The notes under the pieces were generated by a model. That model was not told the DNA's origin. It searched no databases and was given only the letters and a program-made list of their open reading frames with translations. A program made the translations under genes and the position numbers. A DNA stretch of 18,970 nucleotides from Amoebophrya sp. AT5.2 (lineage: Eukaryota; Sar; Dinophyceae; Syndiniales; Amoebophryaceae). Location of the stretch: the NCBI GenBank assembly GCA_005223375.1, contig RXOD01004709.1, positions 1 through 18,970 of the forward strand, read 5' to 3'. Positions 1 to 7,664 of this stretch are shown here, one piece after another. Positions within the stretch are counted from its first letter, which is position 1, and every line of letters begins with the position of its first letter.

Positions 1-308
1 ATTCTGCTGAAGTTATTATTATCATGAGAACCCATACCGAATCAATCGATTTCAGATCGTCACACAACAGACGACTTGTTTCTGCAGGTGGACGTGGAGA
101 ATGTTGAACGTCATTGTGTTCCGCCACTTTCTCCTTGTCCATGGTGCGATCGTGTTTCTCTGTGTGCAGTTCAAATTCAATCGATGGTTTTTTGTGCCGC
201 GTAATCAGGATGCATTTCTTTGCTTGTTTTCTTTCCCATGATGAGCGTAGCCCGCACGAGAACCGTAACCCGGTAACGGTGTCAATTCTCTCAGAACCTA
301 GAAAGACC
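1..308 (-). CDS. Putative second exon of the J-domain/ankyrin protein, partial at left edge
   Basis: Seen: after the proposed acceptor, the frame in phase with the upstream exon stays open for about 100 codons to the window edge. By hand, roughly 1% of random frames of this length would stay open. It encodes a polar, basic stretch with motifs such as WERKQAKKC and HTEKHDRTMDKEKVAEH and no recognised domain. A further donor-like GTATGG lies at 37-32, so the exon may end at 38. Inference: a C-terminal extension of the J-domain/ankyrin protein. Alternatively the protein stops at the TAA at 397-395 and this is chance open sequence. A 75-codon frame on the opposite strand (114-341) has no recognisable content. 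Confidence 0.4.
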
Positions 309-398
309 CTGGAACTTCTGATGGCGTTTTGCCCGTTGTAACGAGCCGTTGGCTCAAGTGAAAAAACATATAGCAGGGCGGAATTAATACTAACTTAC
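309..398 (-). other. Putative intron of the J-domain/ankyrin gene
   Basis: Read on the minus strand, the coding sequence runs ACAAT|GTAAGTTAG, a near-ideal 5' splice site. A suitable acceptor, AAGTTCCAG|GG, ends at 309. Removing these 90 bases joins AT to G, keeps the frame and skips the TAA. This is the only intron in the window with a classical GTAAGT donor. Supported by sequence logic only. Confidence 0.5.
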
Positions 399-2140
399 AT
401 TGTCTCAGAGCTTCCTCCGCACGCGCACGGTACCAACCGAGTGCAAACGAACTTCAAAAGCCGCGACAGTACTGTTTTCTCTTGACGCGTCTGATCCGCG
501 CTCGACCCCGAGGACCCCGAAGGAGCCTCTCCCCCCAGCACCCCATCCGACGATCCCCCCCTTCCATCCTCGTCGCTTTCAAACGTAACATCCTCCTCCA
601 GTTCCTCCCACCCCTTCCCAGGCCGCACCACACGTATCTCGCGCCTCAAAACCGCCAGCAGCAGCGGCGCGTTGCAGCACCGCCCCGACCGCGGCTCGAA
701 GAACCGCGCGTTTCTCGCGTCTGCCCGGAAGGCCGCAATATCCAGTTCCAACCCAACATTTTCTCCAGCACCCACCCCCGCCCATTCTGGCGGGTTTGCG
801 TCCGGAAGCGCGTCCCACTGCTTCACGTTGCGCAGGCCGTGCGGCACGATCAGGCCGTCGTCGAAGCTCCGCGTCGCGTAGTCCAGCGCCGTTAAGCACT
901 CGTTCTTACCCTTTTCCTCGCTCCCCGTCGTTCGCAGTTCCACGTCCGCCCTCGCGTCCAGCAACACCTGCAGGACCTCCACGTTTCCCAGGGCCGCACT
1001 GCACATCAGCGCCGTCCGCTGGTACTTGCCGAAGTAGCGCAGGTTCGCGTCCGCGGATGATCCCAGGAGGAGCTGCACTTGCTGGTAGTTTCCGTAGTCC
1101 GCCGCGAAGGCCAGGGCGTCGAACCCCACGTCCGTGACTAAACCCACGTCCGCGTCGGCATCCAGCAGTTGTTTCATGGCCGCAAACTGCACTTCTGTTC
1201 GCCGGGTCTTGCAACACGAGATCATCAGCGCCGTGAGGCCGTAGTTCGTCTGCGCGTTCACGTCCGCGCGGAGCGAGAGGAGGAAAGGCAACAAACCCGG
1301 GTCGCTGGCAGTGTTTTCGAAGCCCGCGGCAAACATGAGCGCGGTGAACCCCCCGGCATTGGAAGCGTTCACGTCGGCGCGCAGCCGACACAAAAGGCGG
1401 AGAATGTCCTTTCTGTTGCTGTTGTGACGTTCTGCGAAAGAGGTGTTGCGCATGGCGCACAGCAGCGCGGTGCGGCCGGTGTCGACCGACCGCCGATTCG
1501 CATACTCGCGCAGTCGCGTTTCCTCGCGGGGGTCGGCAAGCGCGGACTCGACGGTCGCAGGAAGCATTTCCGCTGTAGAAGTTGTGCCACCACCTCTTCC
1601 TGCGGATCCATCACGTACGGTTTCGCAGTTATCCGCATTTTCCGCACCTCCTCCCGACAGCACGGTCCCCGCCAGCGACGGGAACTCGCTCCGCAAGTGC
1701 TCCAACACGTCCGCGACCGTTTTCCGCTCGCAGCACCGCATCAGCGGCGTGAGGTCGTCATTCCTGCCGAACCCGAAACCCGACGCTCCAAACACAGAGC
1801 CGCTATTGCCCCCACCTCCGAGGAACCGCGCGAACAGCGCCTCCACGGCCTCCTCGGCCGCATCGATCCCCGCACCGTACGTCGTGGGGTCCCCCGCGTC
1901 GATCCCCGCAACGTGCAACAGTTCGTCGTACAGCCGCCGCGACCGCGGGTGCATCAGCACGTCGTAGGCCTTTCGCAGCCGCTGGAACTCCACCACCGCG
2001 GCCTGCACGTCCCCCGCGGAGGAGGTGGCGTGGTCGGTGGCCTTGTCGGGATGGAGGTGGAGCGCCAGACGCTTGTATTGCCGCCGCAAAACCTGCTCGG
2101 ACGCATCCGCGGAAACGCCGAGCCGCGCGTAGTAGGCCAT
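399..2140 (-). CDS. J-domain (DnaJ-like) protein with ankyrin repeats, main exon
   Basis: Seen: the frame opens at ATG 2140-2138 and reads 581 residues to a TAA at 397-395. Residues 1 to about 75 form a J-domain with the HPD tripeptide at 31-33 inside a helical QYKRLALHLHPDK segment, ending in a typical FQRLRKAYDVL helix. A Gly-rich linker follows (about 105-125). Roughly residues 125-410 hold about five ankyrin repeats, with units such as RADVNASNAGGFTALMFAA. The tail is Ser/Gly/acidic-rich and ends in a Cys-containing basic segment. Known: J-domains stimulate Hsp70 ATPase, and ankyrin repeats bind protein partners. Inference: a cytosolic or nuclear Hsp70 co-chaperone whose clients are selected through the ankyrin array. 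The start fits because the J-domain begins immediately and the upstream frame is closed by TGA. The terminal TAA lies inside a GTAAGT splice donor, so translation probably continues in another exon. The family call is secure; the exact partner is unknown. Confidence 0.9.
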
Positions 2141-2675
2141 CCGGGACTTCGAGCCGCTTTCGAGAGGTTCGACTCCGAGCGACGGGGAGGCATTTGCGGT
2201 GCAGTAGAAGTAGAAGTAATCTCACCAGATCCATGCTAGCGTGGAGGTCTTTGCGTTTGCGAGGACCGAGTGCTCACTGAAAGCCAACGCAAATTTACAT
2301 GAGCTAGTGAAAGAAAAGCTAAGCAACCCCTGGAGGAGCGAAGGACGTTGTTTTACTTTTAACTGCTAAAGCGTCGGTAACTGGTCACCAGCACCACGAA
2401 CACGATAGACAGATCAATAAAGTAAACAGGCGAAGCCACATCGCATCAACATCAAGTCGAAAAAAGAAAGCAGCCGATCAAAAATCAATCAGAAGACGCG
2501 GATTACTACTCCTTGCAGAAATCCTCAGACACCGGCGAAGAGTTAAACTGCAGTCGCTCGGTTCTGTCTGTACACGGTCAGCATTTGTTTTTGTCGTAAA
2601 TGGTCAAAGAGGAAGACGAGGCGCAGTTCTGCGGCCGTTTGCACAGATGGGCCAGGCAGACCCGGCACAAGCGCC
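2141..2675. other. Intergenic gap, likely upstream region of the J-domain/ankyrin gene
   Basis: This 535-bp stretch separates the start of the J-domain gene from the end of the first paralogue. Its A+T content rises compared with the flanking exons, and I see no gene, RNA or strong repeat. A plus-strand AATAAA lies at 2416-2421, but no plus-strand gene precedes it. The last 70 bases before the ATG at 2140 hold a pyrimidine-rich TTCTACTTCTACT run on the minus strand. No recognisable TATA box was found. Confidence 0.4.
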
Positions 2676-3956
2676 CTAGTCGAGACTCAATTCAACTGGC
2701 AGCTGATCGGGCTCTCCTGTTTCAGCGCTATGCTTGTCCATACTTATCCCGTGAGGACTGTGGTGCACTTGCTCCCAAACGCTTTCTAAATGCTCTGATA
2801 TGTTATGTGAGCCGCCTGCGAACTCCAACGCTGCGCCATTTCCTGGCCAAAGCAGCGGCAGCTTCCCGCTCGGAAGTTTCGGCGCGGCGTTCCACAGCTC
2901 CTCCGTAAACAGTAGCCGGGTGTTTCCTGCCTCGAAGTGTGCGCTCGCTATCTTGATCACGTACTCCGCTGCCTTTTTACTGGCTGCGTTGGCCGTTTCC
3001 ACGAATTTCCTTTGCGCACTTCCGAGGTTAGCAGAGAGGGCCAACCTCGCCGGGTGCACTGGAGTCGGTTGCTGCGCGCCCGACGTTGAAGCATGCATCC
3101 TTATCACTTCTCCCATGTCTACCAGACTATCCTCGTCAACTTCGTCCTCGGCGTAGTGATGCAGCTGGACTACCAACGGCAGGTAAGCGGCGGCCTCTGT
3201 CGGATACGTGAAGTCCTCGCCGCCCCTACTTGCATGCCAAACATTCCAATGCCGGTAGCTAGTCCTCTCCGGGCCGAACCACACACGAAGCCTACACGTC
3301 TCGTTCAGGTATTGCGCCACGAAAGCAGGGTGAATGGCTTTGCCAAGCGACGAGCGAGGAGCAGCATCGTGCACCTCTTGCGTGATTTTGAACTCATTCT
3401 GACCCGTGTCCGCCGCTTTACGCAGCAGCTCGGCGTAATACTCCATCGCTCGAAAGCGGTCGCGTGCCCAGGCTGCAGCCGTGCGGTCACGTATGGCGTC
3501 GGAAAGGTTTTCCAGCCCCGTTGACACCGGAACCGATCCGAGGAACTCCAACACTATTCCCGCAACATCAGAGGGGAAGCGTGGCCGGCCGTTGGATGTA
3601 GGCGCCAACTTTCGCGAGGCAAGAACTTGCCACCAGTTTATCTGTGGTAGGGGTGTTTGCACGTAGTGAAAATTCTTCTTGCGATCAGATCTAGTCCTTT
3701 GCGTTCCCAACAATACGCAGCAGTCATTTCTTCCGAATACCCGAAAACCTGAATCATGCCCATGCACTAGTACCTGCGCCCCGAGAACCCCGCGCTCGCA
3801 TCGTTCGTCGAGCGTTTCGCCGGCCTTTTTGCGGACAGCTGGAAGCCAGTCGAGAAAATTTCCTCGGTAGTGGACCAACAGATCTGACACGGTGGAGTCC
3901 GACGAACCGGGGGCACACCTGCTTGCCGATGCTGACGATGACGATGCGGCCGCCAT
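2676..3956 (-). CDS. Unrecognised protein family, paralogue A (two exons)
   Basis: Exons are 3956-3774 and 3641-2676, giving 382 residues. The ATG at 3956 is chosen because it starts MAAASSSS, matching MAAFTASSSS in the downstream-numbered paralogue at 4832-6153; the longer frame has only a TTG. Exon 1 holds a Ser-rich start and a conserved block (SDLLVHYRG...DWLPA...LGAQ). Exon 2 begins INWWQVLAS and contains RPRFPSDVAGIVLEFLG at about 80-96, which weakly recalls an F-box helix. Residues 126-162 and 285-321 form a gapless internal repeat (EY, 12 residues, G, 6 residues, T-x-E, 3 residues, AAP, 4 residues, GK). No signal peptide or membrane segment is visible, so a soluble intracellular protein is likely. 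I do not recognise the family, and function is unknown. The intron is in frame and free of stops, so an unspliced form would carry 44 extra residues. Confidence 0.8.
   Translation of the reverse strand: MAAASSSSASASRCAPGSSDSTVSDLLVHYRGNFLDWLPAVRKKAGETLDERCERGVLGAQVLVHGHDSGFRVFGRNDCCVLLGTQRTRSDRKKNFHYVQTPLPQINWWQVLASRKLAPTSNGRPRFPSDVAGIVLEFLGSVPVSTGLENLSDAIRDRTAAAWARDRFRAMEYYAELLRKAADTGQNEFKITQEVHDAAPRSSLGKAIHPAFVAQYLNETCRLRVWFGPERTSYRHWNVWHASRGGEDFTYPTEAAAYLPLVVQLHHYAEDEVDEDSLVDMGEVIRMHASTSGAQQPTPVHPARLALSANLGSAQRKFVETANAASKKAAEYVIKIASAHFEAGNTRLLFTEELWNAAPKLPSGKLPLLWPGNGAALEFAGGSHNISEHLESVWEQVHHSPHGISMDKHSAETGEPDQLPVELSLD
3642..3773 (-). other. Intron of paralogue A
   Basis: The boundary reads GCGCAG|GTACTAGTG ... 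CTACCACAG|ATAAACTGG on the minus strand and is 132 bp. The placement is supported by paralogue B, where the homologous codons GAQ and NCWQVLA flank an intron at the same phase-0 position that does contain stops. Being a multiple of three without stops, this intron is invisible to a simple open-frame search. Confidence 0.8.
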
Positions 3957-4831
3957 TTTCAGTAGCGAACGACTGTCCCACCACGAGAACCCGATCAGAA
4001 ACTTCAACTATGCTGTCAGTATGTCTGAGTCTCTCTACTTCCTTGCTTGATTCTTATTGCTACAGGGTGTGTAAGCGAATGTTTCGTTGTACCGTACCGA
4101 TTCGAAAAACCGTTGCCAATGGCGCAAAGTTTGACTGAAGGCTACAATCGGACGACAATATGGCCGCGTCGCGACAAAAAAAACTGCTTCCGAGAGCATC
4201 TGATCGCATTTTCTCCCTCTGCCTCTTTTTCGATGCGAAAAAACTGCCGCCGAGAATTCGATATTTTTTCTCGTGGGGCGACACGAACAAAAACAACCGA
4301 GCTAGAGGCTACCCAGCGAGCTTTCATTTATTTTGTCCACAGCCGCAATCTCTTGTGGGGCCCGTTTGGGGGAGCCGTTTGGCGCGATCATCGGTGAGAA
4401 CGGTTTTCTCTTTCGTCATCTGATGGTGTTCTTTTTCGTCGGTGGCCATGGTCTTCTTTTTCGCATCACCCTGTTGCTTATCCAATACAGGCCTTCGCCT
4501 GTGCAATCGAAAGAGCGCGCGCCCCTAGGGAGCAGAATCACAGCTGCCACGCGAGAGACCATTTAGAATCGCTACTCAATTTGCAAATGGAATCCCCGTT
4601 AAATAATGCATGACACCCCTCTGTTTCATTCCGGTTCTATCAATGCGGAAGCGTTTCCTTGAAGAAAAATAAATCTTGCGGGTGTATTTCTCGGCGGCAG
4701 GCGGCGTCGGAAAAGTATGCAGCGCTGCGTTGATTTTCTGGAGCGACAATCATTCGGCTGGGAGCCACATCGCGGAAGCTGATACTTGAAAAGCAGACCT
4801 CCCATCACTTCCGACCGCAACGCTACTGCCA
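3957..4831. other. Intergenic gap between the two paralogues
   Basis: AT-rich sequence between paralogue A's start and paralogue B's stop. It holds an imperfect direct repeat (4171-4195 and 4235-4255, both reading GCGA, an A-run, ACTGC, then CCGAGA). Several overlapping plus-strand open frames (4047-4423) show no domain and mutually conflict. The only small candidate I list separately is the minus-strand frame at 4324-4449. No convincing promoter or poly(A) signal for paralogue B was found. Confidence 0.4.
4324..4449 (-). CDS. Possible small hydrophilic protein (41 residues)
   Basis: The minus strand has ATG at 4449-4447 in a strong context (ACCATGGCC), followed by 41 codons to TGA. The product is highly charged (MATDEKEHHQMTKEK...) and ends with a Cys-Gly-Cys-Gly motif. 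The frame is also open upstream to 4506 without another ATG. It matches no family I know. It sits in the same orientation as its neighbours, in the gap between the paralogues. It may be a small gene, a first exon, or chance, and I consider chance quite likely. Confidence 0.2.
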   Translation of the reverse strand: MATDEKEHHQMTKEKTVLTDDRAKRLPQTGPTRDCGCGQNK

Positions 4832-6153
4832 TCACATCAGGCGCAGAAACACTGGCAGTGTGAACGGTGCGCGATCAGCTCTCGCACTAGTGTTGCCCAT
4901 AAGGACTCCAGCGCTGGAGGTGCGTACTCCATTGAAGACGCAGTGCATGCACTCGGCCACCGTCACCGAACCGCCTGCGGCCTCGTGTCTTTGGTTGGGC
5001 CACAAGGGCGGCAGCTTTCCGTTCGGAAGCTTGGGGGCAGCCTTCCACAGTTCCTCCGTGAGTAGCATACGCGGGTTTCCCGCTTTAAACTCATCCAGCG
5101 CCAGCTTCAGCACATAGTCGACCCCCGCTTTTACGCCTGCGTTGACTGAGTTCACAAAAGCGGTCTGCGCAGCTCCGAGGGCTTTACTCGAAGTCGAACC
5201 TCGCGCCACCGTGTTCGTGCGCCCTAATATGCTCTCAACGACACCGCGCAGCCTCACGAGGTCGACGCTTGTTTCGTCCTTCGCGTGTAGCGTGATTCTC
5301 AGTGGTAGGTAAGCTGCAGACGTCGTCGGATATGGAAAGGCGACGTCGGGCACTTCCAATATTGCCGCCGTTATCACCTCTTCGAAGTCGTATTCTACGC
5401 GATCCGGTCCAAAATGTATTTCGTAACCAAGTCGGTGGGAGAAATACTGCGCCACGTACGCGAGGTGGATCGGATGGCCGCACGTGGATCGCGGAGCGGA
5501 ATCGAAAACTTCCTGCGAAATCACGAAAAGGCCCGCGCCGGTCTCAGCCGCTTCCCGCACGCGCTTCTGATAGTATTCGATCGCCCGCAGCTGATCACGC
5601 GCACGGGCAGCCTCGACGCGCTGCCACGTGTCCTTCACACTCTCTTCGCGCCGTTCGGCTGATGGGACTGGACCGAGGAACCCGAGCACGACCCCGGTCA
5701 CATCCGCCGGAAAACGAGGACGGCTCCCGTTAATCGAAGAAAGGCGCCGGGCAGCTAGCACTTGCCAGCAATTCACCTGTGTTAGATTCTGCGTTCAAAC
5801 CAATCCTGGACTTGGATGCCACAGTTCCAGACCAACCAGTTCCACAAATTCCCATGCGAACAGGCAGAACTATTGTATAATTTTTCTTCGAACTACACGA
5901 ACTGAAAGCCCAATAGATGTTAGCCAGAATCTACGTAGAAGAGTGCAACCCCGAAGATTGAAGACTCAAGTACCTGCGCCCCAAGAACTTCTCTTTCGCA
6001 TTTTTTCTCCAGCGTTTCGAGGGCTTTCTTCTGTATCGCCGGCAGCCAGTCCGCGAAGTCCCCACGGAAATTAATCAGAAGGTCAGACACCGACGAGTTG
6101 CGCGAGTTTCCTGAGCCCACGGCCGAGGACGACGACGCAGTAAAGGCTGCCAT
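4832..6153 (-). CDS. Unrecognised protein family, paralogue B (two exons)
   Basis: Exons are 6153-5974 and 5776-4832, giving 374 residues. ATG at 6153-6151 (AAAATGGC) matches the start of paralogue A. The exon 1 block SDLL...LGAQ is identical to paralogue A at 26 of 38 positions by hand count. Exon 2 starts VNCWQVLAA and is collinear with paralogue A to the C-terminus, where both end with a related LPV-x-L segment. The internal repeat occupies residues 125-161 (EYYQK...SQEVFDSAPRS) and 278-314 (DYVLK...TEELWKAAPKL). No signal peptide, membrane segment or known catalytic motif is seen. Function is unknown; conservation of both repeat copies suggests a folded, possibly binding, module. A possible extra upstream exon exists: minus-strand ATG at about 6350 leading to a GTACTTTG donor near 6299, with an in-phase AAG acceptor just before the ATG at 6153. 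Confidence 0.8.
5777..5973 (-). other. Intron of paralogue B
   Basis: The junction reads GCGCAG|GTACTTGAG ... TCTAACACAG|GTGAATTGC on the minus strand and is 197 bp, phase 0. Stops inside it prevent read-through. Its position is identical to the intron in paralogue A, so it predates the tandem duplication. Confidence 0.85.
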
Positions 6154-6648
6154 TTTACCTTGGAGGCGATCACACTGGTCTCTTGTTTAATGAATGCGGT
6201 TTAAAAGTATCGTCGGACAGCGAGGACAGCTACTACAACAAAATCTGAAGTCAGCAGCTCGCTATCTCCATTGCGCTTTCAAGGCCCTAAGATCAAAGTA
6301 CGTCGAACGAATCCTGCTGCGGCCTGCGTGTGCTTCCGTCGAACTTTCATCGGCCTCTATGACCTTCAGACCATCATCGTTCGCTTCTGAACAAGAACGA
6401 GAACTCGGATCAATCTGCGCCATTTTTCTGGAATCAGTTGAAGTGTACTTTCGGCATGAGGATCAGACTCGAACGCCACTTCCAAAAAGGCATAACCGGT
6501 TTTCTGACAGCATCGTCGCGAGAGAGGCTTTCGCTCGGTCCAGCGAGTCCAAAAAGTAGTTTTCACGCTACTCCCTCCTGCTCAACCGGAGTTCATCGAC
6601 ATGGCGGCGCAGGCCTGACTGCTTGTTATTCTCATAAAAACGAAACCC

Positions 6649-7134
6649 TCACCCATTTATCGACTCTAGCAGCTGCGCTAGGCCCTGCGTGATCGCTTTG
6701 TTGTCGCCACTACTTGCGGTTTGCGTGGCTTCCTGCGCCGCCGGGGACTGGACCTTGGCGAATTCGATGATCATCGGCGCCCCAGTGATCGAGTCGGTCG
6801 CCACCGGCACCCCGCACGTCATCCGTCCCTCCCCGGTCACGCCGCAGATAGCGCCCTCTGCAAAGGAGGTGACTACCTTTGCAGAGGGCGTCCTCCTTGC
6901 AGTCCCTGTCCTCCTTGCAAACTCCCGTCTCGTGTCTGGATCATCGGAATTGAGGTCGAGAAAGGTGGTCGACGCGGCCTTCCGTGGCCGGGGAAATCGA
7001 GGTGGTATTAGTAGCTCGCAATTTGCAGCAAAGATCGCGCTCGTCTTGACGTGTCGTGCGGGAACGTGGAACTCCGAAGGGTGTGGAGAGATGGGCTCCG
7101 TGTTGAAAACACTGGCCCACGAATCGAAACGCAT
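6649..7134 (-). CDS. Unrecognised hypothetical protein
   Basis: The frame from ATG 7134-7132 reads 161 residues to TGA at 6651-6649. It begins MRFDSWASVFNTEP, then has a Pro/Arg-rich stretch, an acidic FLDLNSDDPDTRREF segment, a GVTGEGRMTCGVPVATDS block and an Ala/Gln-rich end. No family is recognised. The strand is chosen because the overlapping plus-strand frame (6689-7162) lacks an ATG start and the neighbours are all minus. The stop TGA lies in AATGG|GTGAGG, a possible splice donor, and a further open frame at 6571-6366 could be a following exon. Upstream, ATGGAG|GTAAGA at about 7203-7193 could be a short first exon. A perfect 15-bp inverted repeat and an 18-bp tandem repeat (encoding ARRTGTARRT) lie inside. 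Boundaries are uncertain. Confidence 0.4.
   Translation of the reverse strand: MRFDSWASVFNTEPISPHPSEFHVPARHVKTSAIFAANCELLIPPRFPRPRKAASTTFLDLNSDDPDTRREFARRTGTARRTPSAKVVTSFAEGAICGVTGEGRMTCGVPVATDSITGAPMIIEFAKVQSPAAQEATQTASSGDNKAITQGLAQLLESING
6852..6890. repeat. Perfect inverted repeat, 15-bp arms
   Basis: The arm CGCCCTCTGCAAAGG (6852-6866) is followed by a 9-base spacer and its exact reverse complement CCTTTGCAGAGGGCG (6876-6890). It lies within the hypothetical reading frame at 6649-7134 and would form a strong hairpin in RNA or cruciform in DNA. No known element recognised. Confidence 0.9.
6890..6919. repeat. Short tandem direct repeat, 18-bp period
   Basis: GTCCTCCTTGCA occurs at 6890-6901 and again at 6908-6919, directly next to the inverted repeat. 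The 18-base period preserves the frame, and the minus strand encodes a repeated Ala-Arg-Arg-Thr. It is probably a slippage duplication. Confidence 0.8.
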
Positions 7135-7433
7135 TCTTCGTTTGATCGTCAGTATAGAGTAGATTTTAACGTGGTATCTTAAGACCAAATCTTACCTCCA
7201 TGTAGTGTTAGCTAGCAGGCGAATGAGAACAGAGTGAGACGAGTCTGCAAGTAGAGTTCTGGAGCCTACACGGAGCGAACTTAATCTTCTTGAATAGGAC
7301 ATCTACATGCAGTACGATTCTTGAGTAAAGTAACAGACGATCGCGCCGCCCGTCGCCCGCGCGGCTCCCTCCCCGTTTTGACTAAGTACCATGACGACGC
7401 CCCATTATCTACACCCTCGCCCCTGTATCACTT

Positions 7434-7477
7434 CTTCACGTCATGGAAGGAGGACCCCGCTTCACGTCATGGAAGGA
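7434..7477. repeat. Direct repeat, 26-bp period
   Basis: CTTCACGTCATGGAAGGA is present at 7434-7451 and exactly again at 7460-7477. The two copies are separated by GGACCCCG. It lies in the non-coding gap and is probably a local tandem duplication. Confidence 0.9.
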
Positions 7478-7617
7478 CCGATGGTTACAGACGATTCATG
7501 CAGTACATCACACACTCGGAGAAGAAGGCGTCCGCCGCCTTCGCCATAACCTTCTCACTGGATCGACCATCGGGGATCACTAGTTTTCCACATCGTCCCC
7601 CACTTCTGCAGCATCCC

Positions 7618-7623
7618 TTTTAT
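7618..7623 (-). promoter_or_regulatory. Candidate poly(A) signal of the aminotransferase gene
   Basis: The minus strand reads GATGAATAAAAGGG about 40 bases after the aminotransferase stop at 7665, a normal distance for an AATAAA signal. It is the only well-placed AATAAA I found for any gene here. Confidence 0.5.
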
Positions 7624-7664
7624 TCATCACAGCAAAATCAATCGTTCTCAAAATGATCTTTCGT

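Larger units (their letters stand above)
7189..7664. other. Gap downstream of the aminotransferase gene
   Basis: This 476-bp region is the 3' side of the aminotransferase gene and the upstream side of the hypothetical gene. It holds a likely poly(A) signal (7618-7623) and a 26-bp-period direct repeat (7434-7477). A plus-strand open frame (7321-7656) starts with TTG, has no domain and is rejected. Nothing else was recognised. Confidence 0.4.

Noticed and set aside
341..360. Sequence resembling the 3' end of the dinoflagellate spliced leader (TTGGCTCAAG)
   Set aside because: Only about ten bases match, the 5' half differs, it faces the plus strand where no gene follows, and it falls inside the proposed intron of a minus-strand gene. 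Chance is the simpler explanation.
1169..2239. Long plus-strand frame (356 codons) opposite the J-domain/ankyrin gene
   Set aside because: It is the antisense shadow of a GC-rich exon, with Arg/His/Val-rich composition and no domain. The minus strand carries a clear J-domain and ankyrin repeats.
4047..4423. Two overlapping plus-strand frames (116 and 87 codons) between the paralogues
   Set aside because: They overlap each other in different frames, have no domain, and the region contains imperfect repeats and poly-A runs typical of non-coding DNA.
6857..6884. Reading the hairpin spacer as a minimal GT...AG intron
   Set aside because: It would be about 19 bases long, too short for spliceosomal removal, and the frame is open without splicing.
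6689..7162. Plus-strand 157-codon frame with a hydrophobic, signal-like start
   Set aside because: It starts with GTG rather than ATG, lies opposite a minus-strand frame of similar length, and runs against the orientation of all supported genes.
7321..7656. Plus-strand 111-codon open frame
   Set aside because: It starts with TTG, spans the 26-bp repeat, overlaps the likely aminotransferase 3' end and has no recognisable domain.
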